A stretch of DNA of 64,000 bases from Streptomyces sp. SN-593 (GTDB lineage Bacteria; Actinomycetota; Actinomycetes; Streptomycetales; Streptomycetaceae). Shown here piece by piece: positions 1-8,049 of this stretch. The notes under the pieces were generated by a model. It was not told the origin of the DNA. It did not search any database and saw only the letters and a list, made by a program, of their open reading frames with translations. Location: NCBI RefSeq assembly GCF_016756395.1, contig NZ_AP018365.1:7320001-7384000 (forward strand), given 5' to 3'. Both the position numbers and the translations under genes were made by a program. The first letter of the stretch is position 1, and every line of letters begins with the position of its first letter.

Positions 1-50
1 TGCGTGATCTTGCGGTGACTCGACAACGCGCGTCCTCTGTCTCGCTCGCG

Positions 51-75
51 GGCCGCCACTCGTGGCGCGGCGGCC
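51..75 (-). terminator. Possible hairpin downstream of the TetR gene
   Basis: Seven-base arms GGCCGCC and GGCGGCC enclose an 11-base loop that can itself pair (GCCAC with GTGGC). It lies about 100 bases beyond the stop of the leftward TetR gene and could end that transcript. There is no T-tract, and hairpins occur by chance in DNA this GC-rich. I see nothing else recognisable in bases 1 to 179. Confidence 0.25.
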
Positions 76-179
76 GTGTGAACGGAGTACGGCGGCGGAC
101 CCGCGTCAGGTTGCACGCGGCGCGGACATCGCGTCCGAGGACGCCGACGACGGGCCCGGCTGCCCGCAGACCGGGAGCG

Positions 180-788
180 TCAGGACCCCTGACCGGTGCC
201 GGAGGCACCCCGTCGGACGGCTTCGCCACGCGCGGTCCGGTGCAGGCCGTCGAGGGCGGTCTCGAAGAGGGGGCGCAGGTAGTCGGGCGACTCGTTGACC
301 TTGGCGATGGCGACGATCAGGTCGAAGACCTGCTCCAGCGTGACGTCGTCGCGGATCTGCCCTGCCTCCTGGGCCGCGGCCAGCAGGGGGCGGCCCGCTT
401 CGACGGCGCGGGCCCGGTGGCCGGTGACGCCGTCCCGATCGGTGTGCTCCAGCAGCTCGGAGGTGATCAGCCGCTTGTGCGGGAGGAACGCGATCAGCAG
501 GCGCAGCCAGGTGACGAGTGCCGAGGCGGGGCTCTGGCCGGGCTCGATGGTCGCCGCGGCGCAGACCTGGTCGACCTCGTCCGCGTAGAGCGCTTCGAGG
601 AGTTCCTGCCGCCCGGGGAAGTTGCGGTACAGCGTGGCCATGCCCACCCCGGCGCGACGGGCGATCTCCGCCATGGAGATGTCGGGGCCGGGATCGGCGA
701 ACGCCTCCCGGGCCGCGTCGAGGATCTTGTCGCGGTTGTGCTGCGCGGCCGCCCGCCGCTTGGGGAACGCCGTCCCGCGCGCCTCCAT
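180..788 (-). CDS. TetR-family repressor, divergent from MFS exporter
   Basis: This is a 202-residue TetR-type regulator, the usual family length. A helix-turn-helix occupies about residues 18-64, with the typical core AEIARRAGVGMATLYRNF. The rest is the variable helical ligand-binding half. The ATG has a strong ribosome site (GGAGGAG) just upstream. The gene is transcribed away from the MFS exporter at 919, with 130 bases between them. Two near-identical copies of a partly palindromic 16-mer lie in that gap over the exporter promoter. The pair looks like a classical drug-responsive repressor and efflux pump. The ligand cannot be told from sequence. Nothing ties it directly to the polyketide cluster 10 kb away. 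Confidence 0.9.
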   Translation of the reverse strand: MEARGTAFPKRRAAAQHNRDKILDAAREAFADPGPDISMAEIARRAGVGMATLYRNFPGRQELLEALYADEVDQVCAAATIEPGQSPASALVTWLRLLIAFLPHKRLITSELLEHTDRDGVTGHRARAVEAGRPLLAAAQEAGQIRDDVTLEQVFDLIVAIAKVNESPDYLRPLFETALDGLHRTARGEAVRRGASGTGQGS

Positions 789-849
789 GTGCTCCTCCAG
801 GCGTGTGCTGGGTGGGCCGGGTGGGCCCCGCCCGTCCCGTGCCCCTTGG

Positions 850-899
850 TGGACAGCCTATCCGGTATCGGCCTACGATTGGCGGACAGGCTATCCGGC
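850..899 (+). promoter_or_regulatory. MFS promoter with two tandem TetR-type operators
   Basis: A -35-like TGGACA (850-855) and a -10-like TACGAT (874-879) are 18 bases apart. Two copies of GGACAGSCTATCCGGY lie at 851-866 and 884-899, 33 bases (about three helical turns) apart. One covers the -35 and the other the expected transcription start. Each copy is an imperfect dyad (GGACAG facing CTATCC). This layout suits repression of the exporter by the divergent TetR protein. The operator assignment is inferred from position. Confidence 0.6.
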
Positions 900-918
900 A
901 CTATCGAGGAGCACCGCC

Positions 919-2409
919 ATGCCCAGTCGACCACCCCTCGCCCCGGGCGCCGACGCGTCCGCGCCGTCGGCCGCCGACCCCTCGCACGGGGTGGCCAAGC
1001 GCGGTGTCCCGCTCGCGGCCGTCGCGGTCGTGGCGTGTGTGGCGCAGTTCATGGTGGTGCTCGACTCCTCCATCGTGAACGTGGCCCTGCCGGCCATGAA
1101 GTCGGGCCTGGGCCTGTCGGCCTCGGCCCAGCAGTGGGTGGTCAACGGCTACCTGGTCGCCTTCGGCGGTCTGCTGCTGTTCGCCGCGCGCGCCAGCGAC
1201 CTGTTCGGACGCCGCCGCGTCTTCCAGATCGGCCTGATCGTCTTCTCCGGCGCCTCGCTGGCGGGCGGGGCGGCGCAGGACGGCTGGATGCTGCTGGCGG
1301 CCCGGGTGGTGCAGGGCGCGGGGGCCGCGGCGCTCGCGCCCTCCAGCCTCAGCCTGATCACCGCCAGCCACACCGAGCCCGCCCAGCGCACCCGCGCCAT
1401 GACCTGGTGGGGCGTCGCCGCCTCCGGCGCCGGCGCCGCCGGCATCGTGGTCGGGGGCCTGCTGGCTTCGGTGAGCTGGCGGTGGGTGATGCTGGTGAAC
1501 GTACCCGTCGGCGTCGGCCTGCTCGTCGCGAGCCTGACCTGCCTGGCGCCGACCACGACCGGGCAGCGCCGCCCGCGCATCGACCTGGCGGGCGCGCTCA
1601 CCGTGACGCTGTCGGCCGCGACGCTCGTCTACGGGGTCGCGGCGGCTCCCGACGCGGGCTGGGGCGCGGCCCGGGTTCTCGCCTCGCTCGTGGCCGGTGC
1701 GCTCCTGCTCGCGGCGTTCGTGGCCGTCGAGCGCCGCAGCAGCGATCCGCTCGTCCCGCCGGCGGTCTTCTCCGTCGCCAACGTGCGCATGGGCAACGTC
1801 CTCACGCTGTGCATGGGCGCCGTCATCACCGCGCCGCTGTTCTTCCTCTCGCTCTACCTTCAGCAGGTGCTGGGGCACAGCGCGGTGCGCACGGGGCTGT
1901 CCCTGCTGCCGATGGTCGCGGTCATCAGCATCGCGGTGCTGCTGTCGCAGAAGCTGATCCCCGTCGTCGGGGCCCGCCGACTGGTGGTGATCGGCGGGGC
2001 CGTCGCGGCCGCGGGACTGGTGTGGCTGGGGCGGCTTCCCGTCCGCTCCGACTACCTCCCCCATGTCCTGCTGCCCACCGTCGTGGTCGGCGCGGGCACC
2101 GGCCTGACGATGATGCCCGCGATCGTCGCGTCGACCAGTGGCATCGACCGCCGTGACGCGGGCGTCGCCTCCGGGCTGCTCAACATGTGCCGTCAACTCG
2201 GCGCGGCGCTGGGCCTGGCCGTCCTGGTCACCGTCGCCGCCGGCGTCACCAGCCACAGCACGAGCGGCGGCGCCGCGGCCGTCGTGGACGGCTACCGCGT
2301 CGCGTTCGACGCGCTCGCCGCCCTCGCCCTGGTCACCGCGGCCCTGGCCCTGCGGCTCAGGCCCGTTCCGGAGGCCGCGGCCGCGACGGACCGGGCGGAG
2401 GCCGCCTGA
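919..2409 (+). CDS. MFS multidrug exporter, DHA2 (EmrB/QacA) type
   Basis: This is a 496-residue integral membrane protein with about 14 hydrophobic segments, the size and hydropathy of the 14-helix DHA2 drug:proton antiporters. The first membrane helix carries the family pattern MVVLDSSIVNVALP. The second cytoplasmic loop has a DLFGRRRVF motif, and a glycine-rich helix near residue 175 fits motif C of exporters. The ATG at 919 was chosen because GAGGA lies 8 bases upstream and upstream codons would run into the promoter and operators. It should pump a hydrophobic compound out of the cell under control of the divergent TetR gene. The substrate is unknown. Confidence 0.9.
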   Translation: MPSRPPLAPGADASAPSAADPSHGVAKRGVPLAAVAVVACVAQFMVVLDSSIVNVALPAMKSGLGLSASAQQWVVNGYLVAFGGLLLFAARASDLFGRRRVFQIGLIVFSGASLAGGAAQDGWMLLAARVVQGAGAAALAPSSLSLITASHTEPAQRTRAMTWWGVAASGAGAAGIVVGGLLASVSWRWVMLVNVPVGVGLLVASLTCLAPTTTGQRRPRIDLAGALTVTLSAATLVYGVAAAPDAGWGAARVLASLVAGALLLAAFVAVERRSSDPLVPPAVFSVANVRMGNVLTLCMGAVITAPLFFLSLYLQQVLGHSAVRTGLSLLPMVAVISIAVLLSQKLIPVVGARRLVVIGGAVAAAGLVWLGRLPVRSDYLPHVLLPTVVVGAGTGLTMMPAIVASTSGIDRRDAGVASGLLNMCRQLGAALGLAVLVTVAAGVTSHSTSGGAAAVVDGYRVAFDALAALALVTAALALRLRPVPEAAAATDRAEAA

Positions 2410-2497
2410 GCCGTACCGCCGCCACGCGGGGAGCCCGTCCCGAGACCGCGGCCCCGTCCCCGCACCCGCACCCGCACCCGTCGGAAGGAAGCAACCC

Positions 2498-3958
2498 GTG
2501 CCCGTCAACGCCCCCTGCGGACCTGTCGAGGGAATCGCGCGCGAGGCCCACACCGCCTACCTCGGCGTCCCCTACGCCCGCGCCCCCTACCCCGGCCGCG
2601 CCTTCGAGGCCCCCGAGCCGCACGCGAGGTTCACCACCTGTTTCGAGGCGACCGGCTACGGGCCCGGCCCGGCGCACCCCCACGTCGGCCAGGAGCTCTT
2701 CCCCGACCCCGTCGTCACGGGCGACGAGGCCCTCAACCTCAACGTGTACGCCCCCTCCCGCGGCGACGGCCCCTTCCCGGTGGTCGTGTGGCTGTACGGG
2801 GGCGGCTTCTTCACCGGCGGCAACGCCAGCCCCTGGTACGACGGAGCCTCCTTCGCCCGTGACGGCGTGGTCCTCGTCGTCCCCAACTACCGTGTCGCCG
2901 CCGAGGGGTTCATGATCCTCGACGACCTGGTCGCCAACCGCGCCCTGCTCGACGTCACCGCCGCCCTGACGTGGGTACGCGACAACATCGCCTCCTTCGG
3001 CGGCGACCCGGCCAACGTCACGCTGGCCGGACAGTCCGCCGGCGCGACCGCCGCCCTCGCCCTGACCGGCGCCCCGGCCGCGCGCGGCCTCTTCCGCCGC
3101 CTGATCGCCATGAGCGCGGGAACGCCTCTGCTCACACCGCTGGAGCGCATGACGCGGCTCTCCGCCGACTTCGCCGGACAACTCGGCGTACCGCGGACCC
3201 GACAGGCCCTCTCGGCCGCACCGACCGCGCGCCGCATGGAACTCGAACACGCCTGGCTGCCCGGAGAAGTGCAGGCACCCCCCGAAAGCGTCGACGACCG
3301 CGCCCGCCAGGCCGGCCGGGACGCGCTGCGCTGGCAGCCCACCCTGGACGGGGCGGTCGTCACCACCGCACCCGAGGAGGCACTGTCCGAACCCGGCGCG
3401 CTGGACGCCCTGCTGATCGGCACCACCACGCAGGAGTGGAACTTCCTCCTCGGCGACCTCACCACCGCCCCCAGCACCGACGCCTGCGTCACGGGCATGG
3501 CCAACCTCGGACTCACCTCCGGCGACCTCGACACCTACCTCGGCCGGCTGGGCAGCCGGAATCCCGGGCACGCGCTCGCCCAAGCGCTGAGCGACCACAC
3601 CTTCCGGCGCCCGGCCCGCCGCATCGCGGACACCGCCGCCCGAGCCGGCATCACCACTTACGCCTACCAGTCGGCCTGGCCCGCCCCCGGCTTCGGCGCG
3701 GCCCACTGCTCCGACCTCCCCTTCGTCTTCGACCACCTCGACGCACCCCGGGCCCCCGAACTCCTGGGCCCGGACGCGCCCCGGCACCTCGCCGGGCGCA
3801 TGCACACGGCTCTGGTCCGCTTCGCCCACGACGGCGATCCGGGCTGGAGCGCGTACACCGCCGAGGAGCGCCGCACCATGGTCTTCGACCGCGATTCCCA
3901 CGAGTGCGCCGACGGCCTCGCCAGGACCCCCGACGAGCTCGCCGACCCCGCCGCCTGA
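2498..3958 (+). CDS. Type-B carboxylesterase (alpha/beta hydrolase)
   Basis: This is a 486-residue serine hydrolase of the carboxylesterase type B (PnbA-like) family. The oxyanion-hole motif YGGGF is at residues 100-104. The nucleophile elbow GQSAG puts the catalytic serine at about 180. The His is probably in the HCSDLPFVF segment near the C-terminus. The GTG start at 2498 follows an AAGGAAG ribosome site and gives the expected N-terminus, beginning in the GPVEGI strand. No signal peptide is visible, so it is probably cytoplasmic. It starts 88 bases after the MFS gene on the same strand and may be co-transcribed, perhaps to hydrolyse an ester compound sensed by the TetR protein. The substrate is unknown. 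Confidence 0.88.
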   Translation: MPVNAPCGPVEGIAREAHTAYLGVPYARAPYPGRAFEAPEPHARFTTCFEATGYGPGPAHPHVGQELFPDPVVTGDEALNLNVYAPSRGDGPFPVVVWLYGGGFFTGGNASPWYDGASFARDGVVLVVPNYRVAAEGFMILDDLVANRALLDVTAALTWVRDNIASFGGDPANVTLAGQSAGATAALALTGAPAARGLFRRLIAMSAGTPLLTPLERMTRLSADFAGQLGVPRTRQALSAAPTARRMELEHAWLPGEVQAPPESVDDRARQAGRDALRWQPTLDGAVVTTAPEEALSEPGALDALLIGTTTQEWNFLLGDLTTAPSTDACVTGMANLGLTSGDLDTYLGRLGSRNPGHALAQALSDHTFRRPARRIADTAARAGITTYAYQSAWPAPGFGAAHCSDLPFVFDHLDAPRAPELLGPDAPRHLAGRMHTALVRFAHDGDPGWSAYTAEERRTMVFDRDSHECADGLARTPDELADPAA

Positions 3959-4010
3959 CCTCCACAAGAGCGTCCTCGCCGCAGCAGACCTCACCCCCGA
4001 CGCGGGGCCG

Positions 4011-5042
4011 TCACCTCACCAGCCCCTTGGCGACGAGACTCCGTGCGGCCGCCACGACCGCGTCGCGGGCGGGGCGGGGCCGCCAGCCGAGGATGTCGCG
4101 GGCCTTGTCGTGGGACGGCCGCCTGACGTGACCGAGTTCGGGCCGGATGTGCCGCAGCTCCGCGTTGAAGCGGGCTCCGGCCCGCACCACGAAGCTCGGA
4201 ACGGATCGCTTGGGCACGTGGGGGGCCGCCGCGCCGAGGTCGGCCCTGATCCAGGCGCCGAGCTCCTTCATCGCGATCGCGGGACCGTCGCAGATCAGGA
4301 AGCGCTCGCCCGCCGCGTCCTTCGCCGTCATGGCCAGGATGTGTGCGGCGGCGACGTCGCGTACATCGACGACCGGGAAGTAGAGGTCGGGGAAGCCGGG
4401 CATGTCCCCGTCCAGGATGCGCTTGACCAGCAGGTTGGAGCCGGAGACGTCGTGACCGAGGACAGGCCCCATCACGGCGACCGGCAGCATGGTGACCAGC
4501 TCCGTCGTCCCGCCTTCTGCCCGGACGAAGTCCCAGGCGGCGCGCTCGGCGAGGGTCTTGCTCGCGCCGTAGGGATCGACCTCGGGGGAGTCGACGACGG
4601 TCCAGTCGTCCTCGGTGAAGACGCGGTCGTCGTGCGGATGGCCCCAGCCGACGGCGTGGAACGCCGAGGTGAGGACCACGCGGGCCACCCCGGCGTCCCG
4701 TGCCGCGCGCAGGACGCGCAGGGTGCCCTCGCGCGCGGGGAGGATGAGCTCGTCCGGGTCCTCCACGTGTCCGGGGCGGACGGGCGAGGCGACGTGGAGC
4801 ACGAAGTCCACGCCGGTGACGGCGGCCGCCCACCCGGCGTCGTCGGTCAGGTCGGCCGCGACGAAGGTCAGCGCGTCGTCGTGCACCATCCCGGCGTCGG
4901 CCAGGACGGATCGGACGGCGGCCTCGCGGCTCAGGGACCGGACCGTGGCGCGGACGAGGTAGCCCTGGTCGAGTAGCTGGAGGATGCAGTGGCCGGCGAT
5001 GAAGCCCGAGCCACCGGTGACGAGCACGCGCTGGGGAGTCAT
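4011..5042 (-). CDS. NAD(P)-dependent epimerase / dihydroflavonol-reductase-like SDR
   Basis: This is a 343-residue extended short-chain dehydrogenase. The N-terminal Rossmann motif TGGSGFIAG is at residues 9-17. The catalytic YxxxK appears as YGASK in the middle of the protein. The overall pattern resembles the dihydroflavonol-4-reductase-like subgroup, which reduces carbonyls with NAD(P)H. The ATG at 5042 follows GAGG and begins directly at the first strand (MTPQRVLVTGG). Longer in-frame starts upstream lack family sequence. It converges on the carboxylesterase with a 52-base gap and has no obvious partner. The substrate is unknown. Confidence 0.85.
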   Translation of the reverse strand: MTPQRVLVTGGSGFIAGHCILQLLDQGYLVRATVRSLSREAAVRSVLADAGMVHDDALTFVAADLTDDAGWAAAVTGVDFVLHVASPVRPGHVEDPDELILPAREGTLRVLRAARDAGVARVVLTSAFHAVGWGHPHDDRVFTEDDWTVVDSPEVDPYGASKTLAERAAWDFVRAEGGTTELVTMLPVAVMGPVLGHDVSGSNLLVKRILDGDMPGFPDLYFPVVDVRDVAAAHILAMTAKDAAGERFLICDGPAIAMKELGAWIRADLGAAAPHVPKRSVPSFVVRAGARFNAELRHIRPELGHVRRPSHDKARDILGWRPRPARDAVVAAARSLVAKGLVR

Positions 5043-5720
5043 GCGCCGATCCTCGGAGGGCGAGGGGCGGCCCAGCCAGTCCCCCCGGCCTCCTGGTAGC
5101 GGCAGGGCCAGGATGCCGCGCAGGCGCCCGTATGCCGGACCCGGCGACATCCGCGCCGGCGGGGGAGTGCGGGGGCCGCGTTCAACGAGGAAGCGGCCTG
5201 CGCGCACCCGCCGGCGCGGCGCGGACCGCCCGGGTACGGCGACCCCCGCGCGGCCCGGCCGCCGCGCCGGGCGTGGGCGGGGCGTGGCTCGCCGGTGCAC
5301 GGCGGTTCAGAGTCCGGCGGTTCTGTTCGGCGTGACGGCGACGGCGCCCATGACTTCCGCGCGGCACCCGACGAGGACGACATGCCGCTGCCGGAGAAGA
5401 ACACCGGCTCCGCACAGCGCGACCGCTTCCTCCAGCCGCTGGCCGCGGGGGAGACACGGTCCTGCTCCGCGATGACCGGGCCCGCGCCCGGCACCGGATC
5501 CGACCCCGCCCAACTGGCCACCACCGCCCGGCGGACACGCGCCGGCTGGGTGTCGGAAGCCCGCAAGTGGTTCATCACCGGCGGGGACGGAGCCGCCTTC
5601 GCGATCGTGACGGCCCGCACCGGCACCGAAGCACCCGGGCGGGTATGCCGCCGCAACTCGCCTCCGCATCGGCCGAGTTGGCCAATCGCCGTGATCAGTT
5701 GCCGCCCGGACGGGTCCCCG
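5043..5720. other. Gap of 678 bases between epimerase and double-TetR gene
   Basis: Apart from the acyl-CoA dehydrogenase remnant I see no intact gene here. Bases 5043-5350 must hold the leftward epimerase promoter, but I find no convincing -10/-35 pair. Bases 5646-5720 hold nothing I recognise. Confidence 0.5.
5352..5645 (+). pseudogene. Acyl-CoA dehydrogenase remnant (middle-domain fragment)
   Basis: One reading frame gives about 95 residues that read like the centre of an acyl-CoA dehydrogenase. APDEDDM lies where the family has a SAPDTGNM-like stretch. Then come an LAAGETRSCSAMT segment, GSDPAQLATTARR, and RKWFITGGDGAAFAIVTAR. The N-terminal helical domain and the whole C-terminal domain, including the catalytic base, are missing. 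The frame then runs on into sequence with no family likeness. This looks like a decayed gene fragment, not a functional enzyme. The fatty-acid-type genes nearby (enoyl-CoA hydratase, DUF2236) may be what is left of a larger acyl-CoA locus. Confidence 0.65.
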
Positions 5721-7010
5721 TCAAGACGCTGTCGGACGGTGTCCCGCCTCGTCATGCGGCTGGTTCTGGTTGACATCCAGTGCGGCCAGCGCGGCGGCCC
5801 GCAACTTCGCCCCGACATCGGCCTGCTCGGCCAGGCTCCGGGTGCGCACCGAGTCGTTGATGACGGCGAAGGTCGCGTAGATGCGGATCCTGACCTCGGC
5901 CTCGGGCCGGTCGGGAAGGGCGGCCGCCACCGCCTGCTCCCAGTGCCGCGCGTACGTGCCGATCATGCGCCGCGCCTCGGCCCGGTCGCGGTCGGGGAGG
6001 TTGTGCGCCTCGGCCTGGAAGGTGGCGACCAGGCCCCGGTCGGCGACGACGGCCGCGACGTACCGCTCGACCAGCAACGCCACACGCGCGGCGGCCCGTT
6101 CGGGCTCGGCCGGGACCGGGCCCAGCCCGTCGACGGTGGTCAGCAGGCGCTCGCCGAGCCGGCGGACGGCGGCGCGCAGCACATCGGCCTTGCCGTCGAA
6201 GTGCTTGTACACGCTCGGGCCCGCGATCCCGCAGGCGGCGCCGATGTCCTCCATCGTGACGCCGTGATAGCCGAACTCCCAGAACAGCCGCACCGCCTGC
6301 GCGATCAGCGTCTCGCGCCGGGAGGACGGCGCAGCCTCCTCGCCGGCCTCCGCCTCCTCGCCGGCCTCTGCCCTGCCGCCGGCCCCCGCGGCCTTCGCCT
6401 CCCGGGGCGCGGGCAGCGCCACCCGCAGCACGTCGACGGCCATGGCCGCCGTCAGGCGCTCCAGGTCCGGCCGGGCCGGGCGGATCCGGTGGTCGGAAAC
6501 GCCCCCCAGCACGCTCAGCGCCGCCCAGGCCACCAACCGGGCGTCGTCGGCGCTGAGTTCGGGCCGGGCGCGGCGCAGCTCGGCGATCATCTCGACGGGG
6601 CCCCGGCTCATCCGCTCGGCCAGCTCCGCGGCGTCCGCCGCGGCCAGGTGCCGGAACTCCCGCCGCCACAGCACCCCGAACTCCGGATGCCGTACGACCC
6701 ACGCGGCCAGCGCCCGTACGGCCGCCTCAAGCCGCTCGGCCGGCGCCGCCGGGGCCAGCTCGGCGAGCGCCGCGGTGCGGACCGCGTCGACCTCGTCGAA
6801 GCCGCTGCGCATCAGCTCCGCCAGGATGGCCGGTTTCCCGGCGAAGTGGCGGTAGATGGCCGGCCCGGACACCCCGGCGGCGGTGGCGATGTCCCAGACG
6901 GTGACGTTGTGGTAGCCGTCGCGCGCGAACAGGGCCCCGGCCGCGTCGGTCAGTTTGCGGCGCCGCGCGGTGCCGCGGGCGGTCACGGCCGACTGCCTGC
7001 CGGTGCTCAT
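5721..7010 (-). CDS. Double TetR-family regulator (two TetR units in tandem)
   Basis: The 429-residue product contains two complete TetR-like units in one chain. The first helix-turn-helix is near residues 20-65 (DIATAAGVSGPAIYRHFAGK). The second is near residues 240-285 (DIGAACGIAGPSVYKHFDGK). Each is followed by a helical ligand-binding region. An Ala/Glu/Gly-rich linker of about 25 residues, with a repeated AEAGEE motif, joins them. The second half ends with the ATFAVINDSVRT pattern seen in acyl-CoA-related TetR proteins. The start at 7010 has GGAG upstream; an in-frame ATG at 7043 is possible. It sits 130 bases downstream of the DUF2236 gene on the same strand, so it may regulate the enoyl-CoA hydratase/DUF2236 operon. 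Confidence 0.85.
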   Translation of the reverse strand: MSTGRQSAVTARGTARRRKLTDAAGALFARDGYHNVTVWDIATAAGVSGPAIYRHFAGKPAILAELMRSGFDEVDAVRTAALAELAPAAPAERLEAAVRALAAWVVRHPEFGVLWRREFRHLAAADAAELAERMSRGPVEMIAELRRARPELSADDARLVAWAALSVLGGVSDHRIRPARPDLERLTAAMAVDVLRVALPAPREAKAAGAGGRAEAGEEAEAGEEAAPSSRRETLIAQAVRLFWEFGYHGVTMEDIGAACGIAGPSVYKHFDGKADVLRAAVRRLGERLLTTVDGLGPVPAEPERAAARVALLVERYVAAVVADRGLVATFQAEAHNLPDRDRAEARRMIGTYARHWEQAVAAALPDRPEAEVRIRIYATFAVINDSVRTRSLAEQADVGAKLRAAALAALDVNQNQPHDEAGHRPTAS

Positions 7011-7140
7011 GTCGACATTCTCCACCCTCCGATCATGCCGCACCGAGGCCGCCCGCGCCTTCGCCCGCCGCTACCTGGCGCCGATGCTCCGCGCGTGAAC
7101 CCCGCCATGACGGTATGTCGCCGGGGGCCGGTCGCCCCGC

Positions 7141-8049
7141 TCACGGCGCCTCGGTGACCTCACCGGTGCGGTCGTGCGGCACCGGGCAGCCGCCCTGCCG
7201 CTCCGCGGGCGCGAAGGTGCCGAGTTCGCCGATCCGGTAGCCGCACGGGTACGACCGGACCCGCCGCCCGTCGCGGGCCAGGCTCGGGGTGCGGCGCGGC
7301 GGCAGGTGCCGCACCACCCGGCCGCGCAGCCGCATCCCGGCCCGCACCGCACTGCGCACGGCGGCCGGCGGCCGGGGGTAGCCGAACGCCTCCCGCAGCG
7401 GGTCGTCGAGCAGGCAGATCGACGACAGGCGCACCTGCCGCGCCAGGACCTTCGGGTACCAGGTCTGCATGAGGTCCAAGGTCGCGTCGGACACCGCGCG
7501 GCCGCCCGGCGTGAACGCGAAGTGCGCGCGCTCGTACGCGTCGAGCAGCGCCTCGAACTCCTCGTACGTGGCCGGGATGTCCCGCAGGCCCATCCGCCGG
7601 CCCAGCGCGCGGTAGTAGTTGACCGTGGCCCGCACCTCGTGCGGGCAGTACGGCCGCCAGCCGTAGGCGTCCAGCCACCGCTTGGGTACGACGACGAAGG
7701 TGGCGAGCACGTAGAGGAAGTCGTCGTTGGAGATGCGGTAGCGCCGGTGCATCCGGTTCATCCGGCGGATCGCCTCGCGCCCCTGCGGTGCGTCGAAGCC
7801 GTGCTCCAGCGCCGCTTCGAGGATGAGGACGGTGTCGTCGTAGCGCTTCTGCGCGCGCCCGGTGAACTCGCCGGTGTCGGCGAGGAGGTTGCCGATACCG
7901 GGCACCGCGTAGGTCCGGTAGAGCGCGAACGAGAGCGACTGGCTGGTGTCCCAGGGGAACTCGTGCTGGCCGCTGATCCGGTAGATCTCGGCGAAGTCGA
8001 CTTCGGGGTCGAGGGCCTCGATGCGCTTCAGCCACGTGTGTCGTTTCAT
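7141..8049 (-). CDS. DUF2236 / MpaB-Lcp-like oxygenase-family protein
   Basis: This is a 302-residue protein of the oxygenase MpaB/DUF2236 family, which includes latex-clearing haem proteins. Visible family features are a WDTSQSLSFALYRTYAVPGI segment, an RMNRMHRRYRI stretch with candidate haem-binding His and Arg, and a YCPHEVRATVNYYRALGRRM helix. A C-terminal tail of about 60 residues (HLPPRRTPSLARD) is also typical of actinomycete members. The catalytic role is uncertain; family members bind b-type haem. Its ATG overlaps the TGA of the upstream enoyl-CoA hydratase (ATGA at 8049-8046), so the two are translationally coupled and probably act on the same acyl substrate. Confidence 0.8.
   Translation of the reverse strand: MKRHTWLKRIEALDPEVDFAEIYRISGQHEFPWDTSQSLSFALYRTYAVPGIGNLLADTGEFTGRAQKRYDDTVLILEAALEHGFDAPQGREAIRRMNRMHRRYRISNDDFLYVLATFVVVPKRWLDAYGWRPYCPHEVRATVNYYRALGRRMGLRDIPATYEEFEALLDAYERAHFAFTPGGRAVSDATLDLMQTWYPKVLARQVRLSSICLLDDPLREAFGYPRPPAAVRSAVRAGMRLRGRVVRHLPPRRTPSLARDGRRVRSYPCGYRIGELGTFAPAERQGGCPVPHDRTGEVTEAP

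Noticed and set aside
622..918. Extended N-terminus for the MFS gene
   Set aside because: It would run through the promoter, the operators and the start of the divergent TetR gene. The ATG at 919 has a ribosome site and begins at the normal exporter N-terminus.
15..2156. 713-codon plus-strand frame across the TetR and MFS genes
   Set aside because: It covers the antisense of TetR and a wrong frame of MFS, and its product is low-complexity Arg/Gly.
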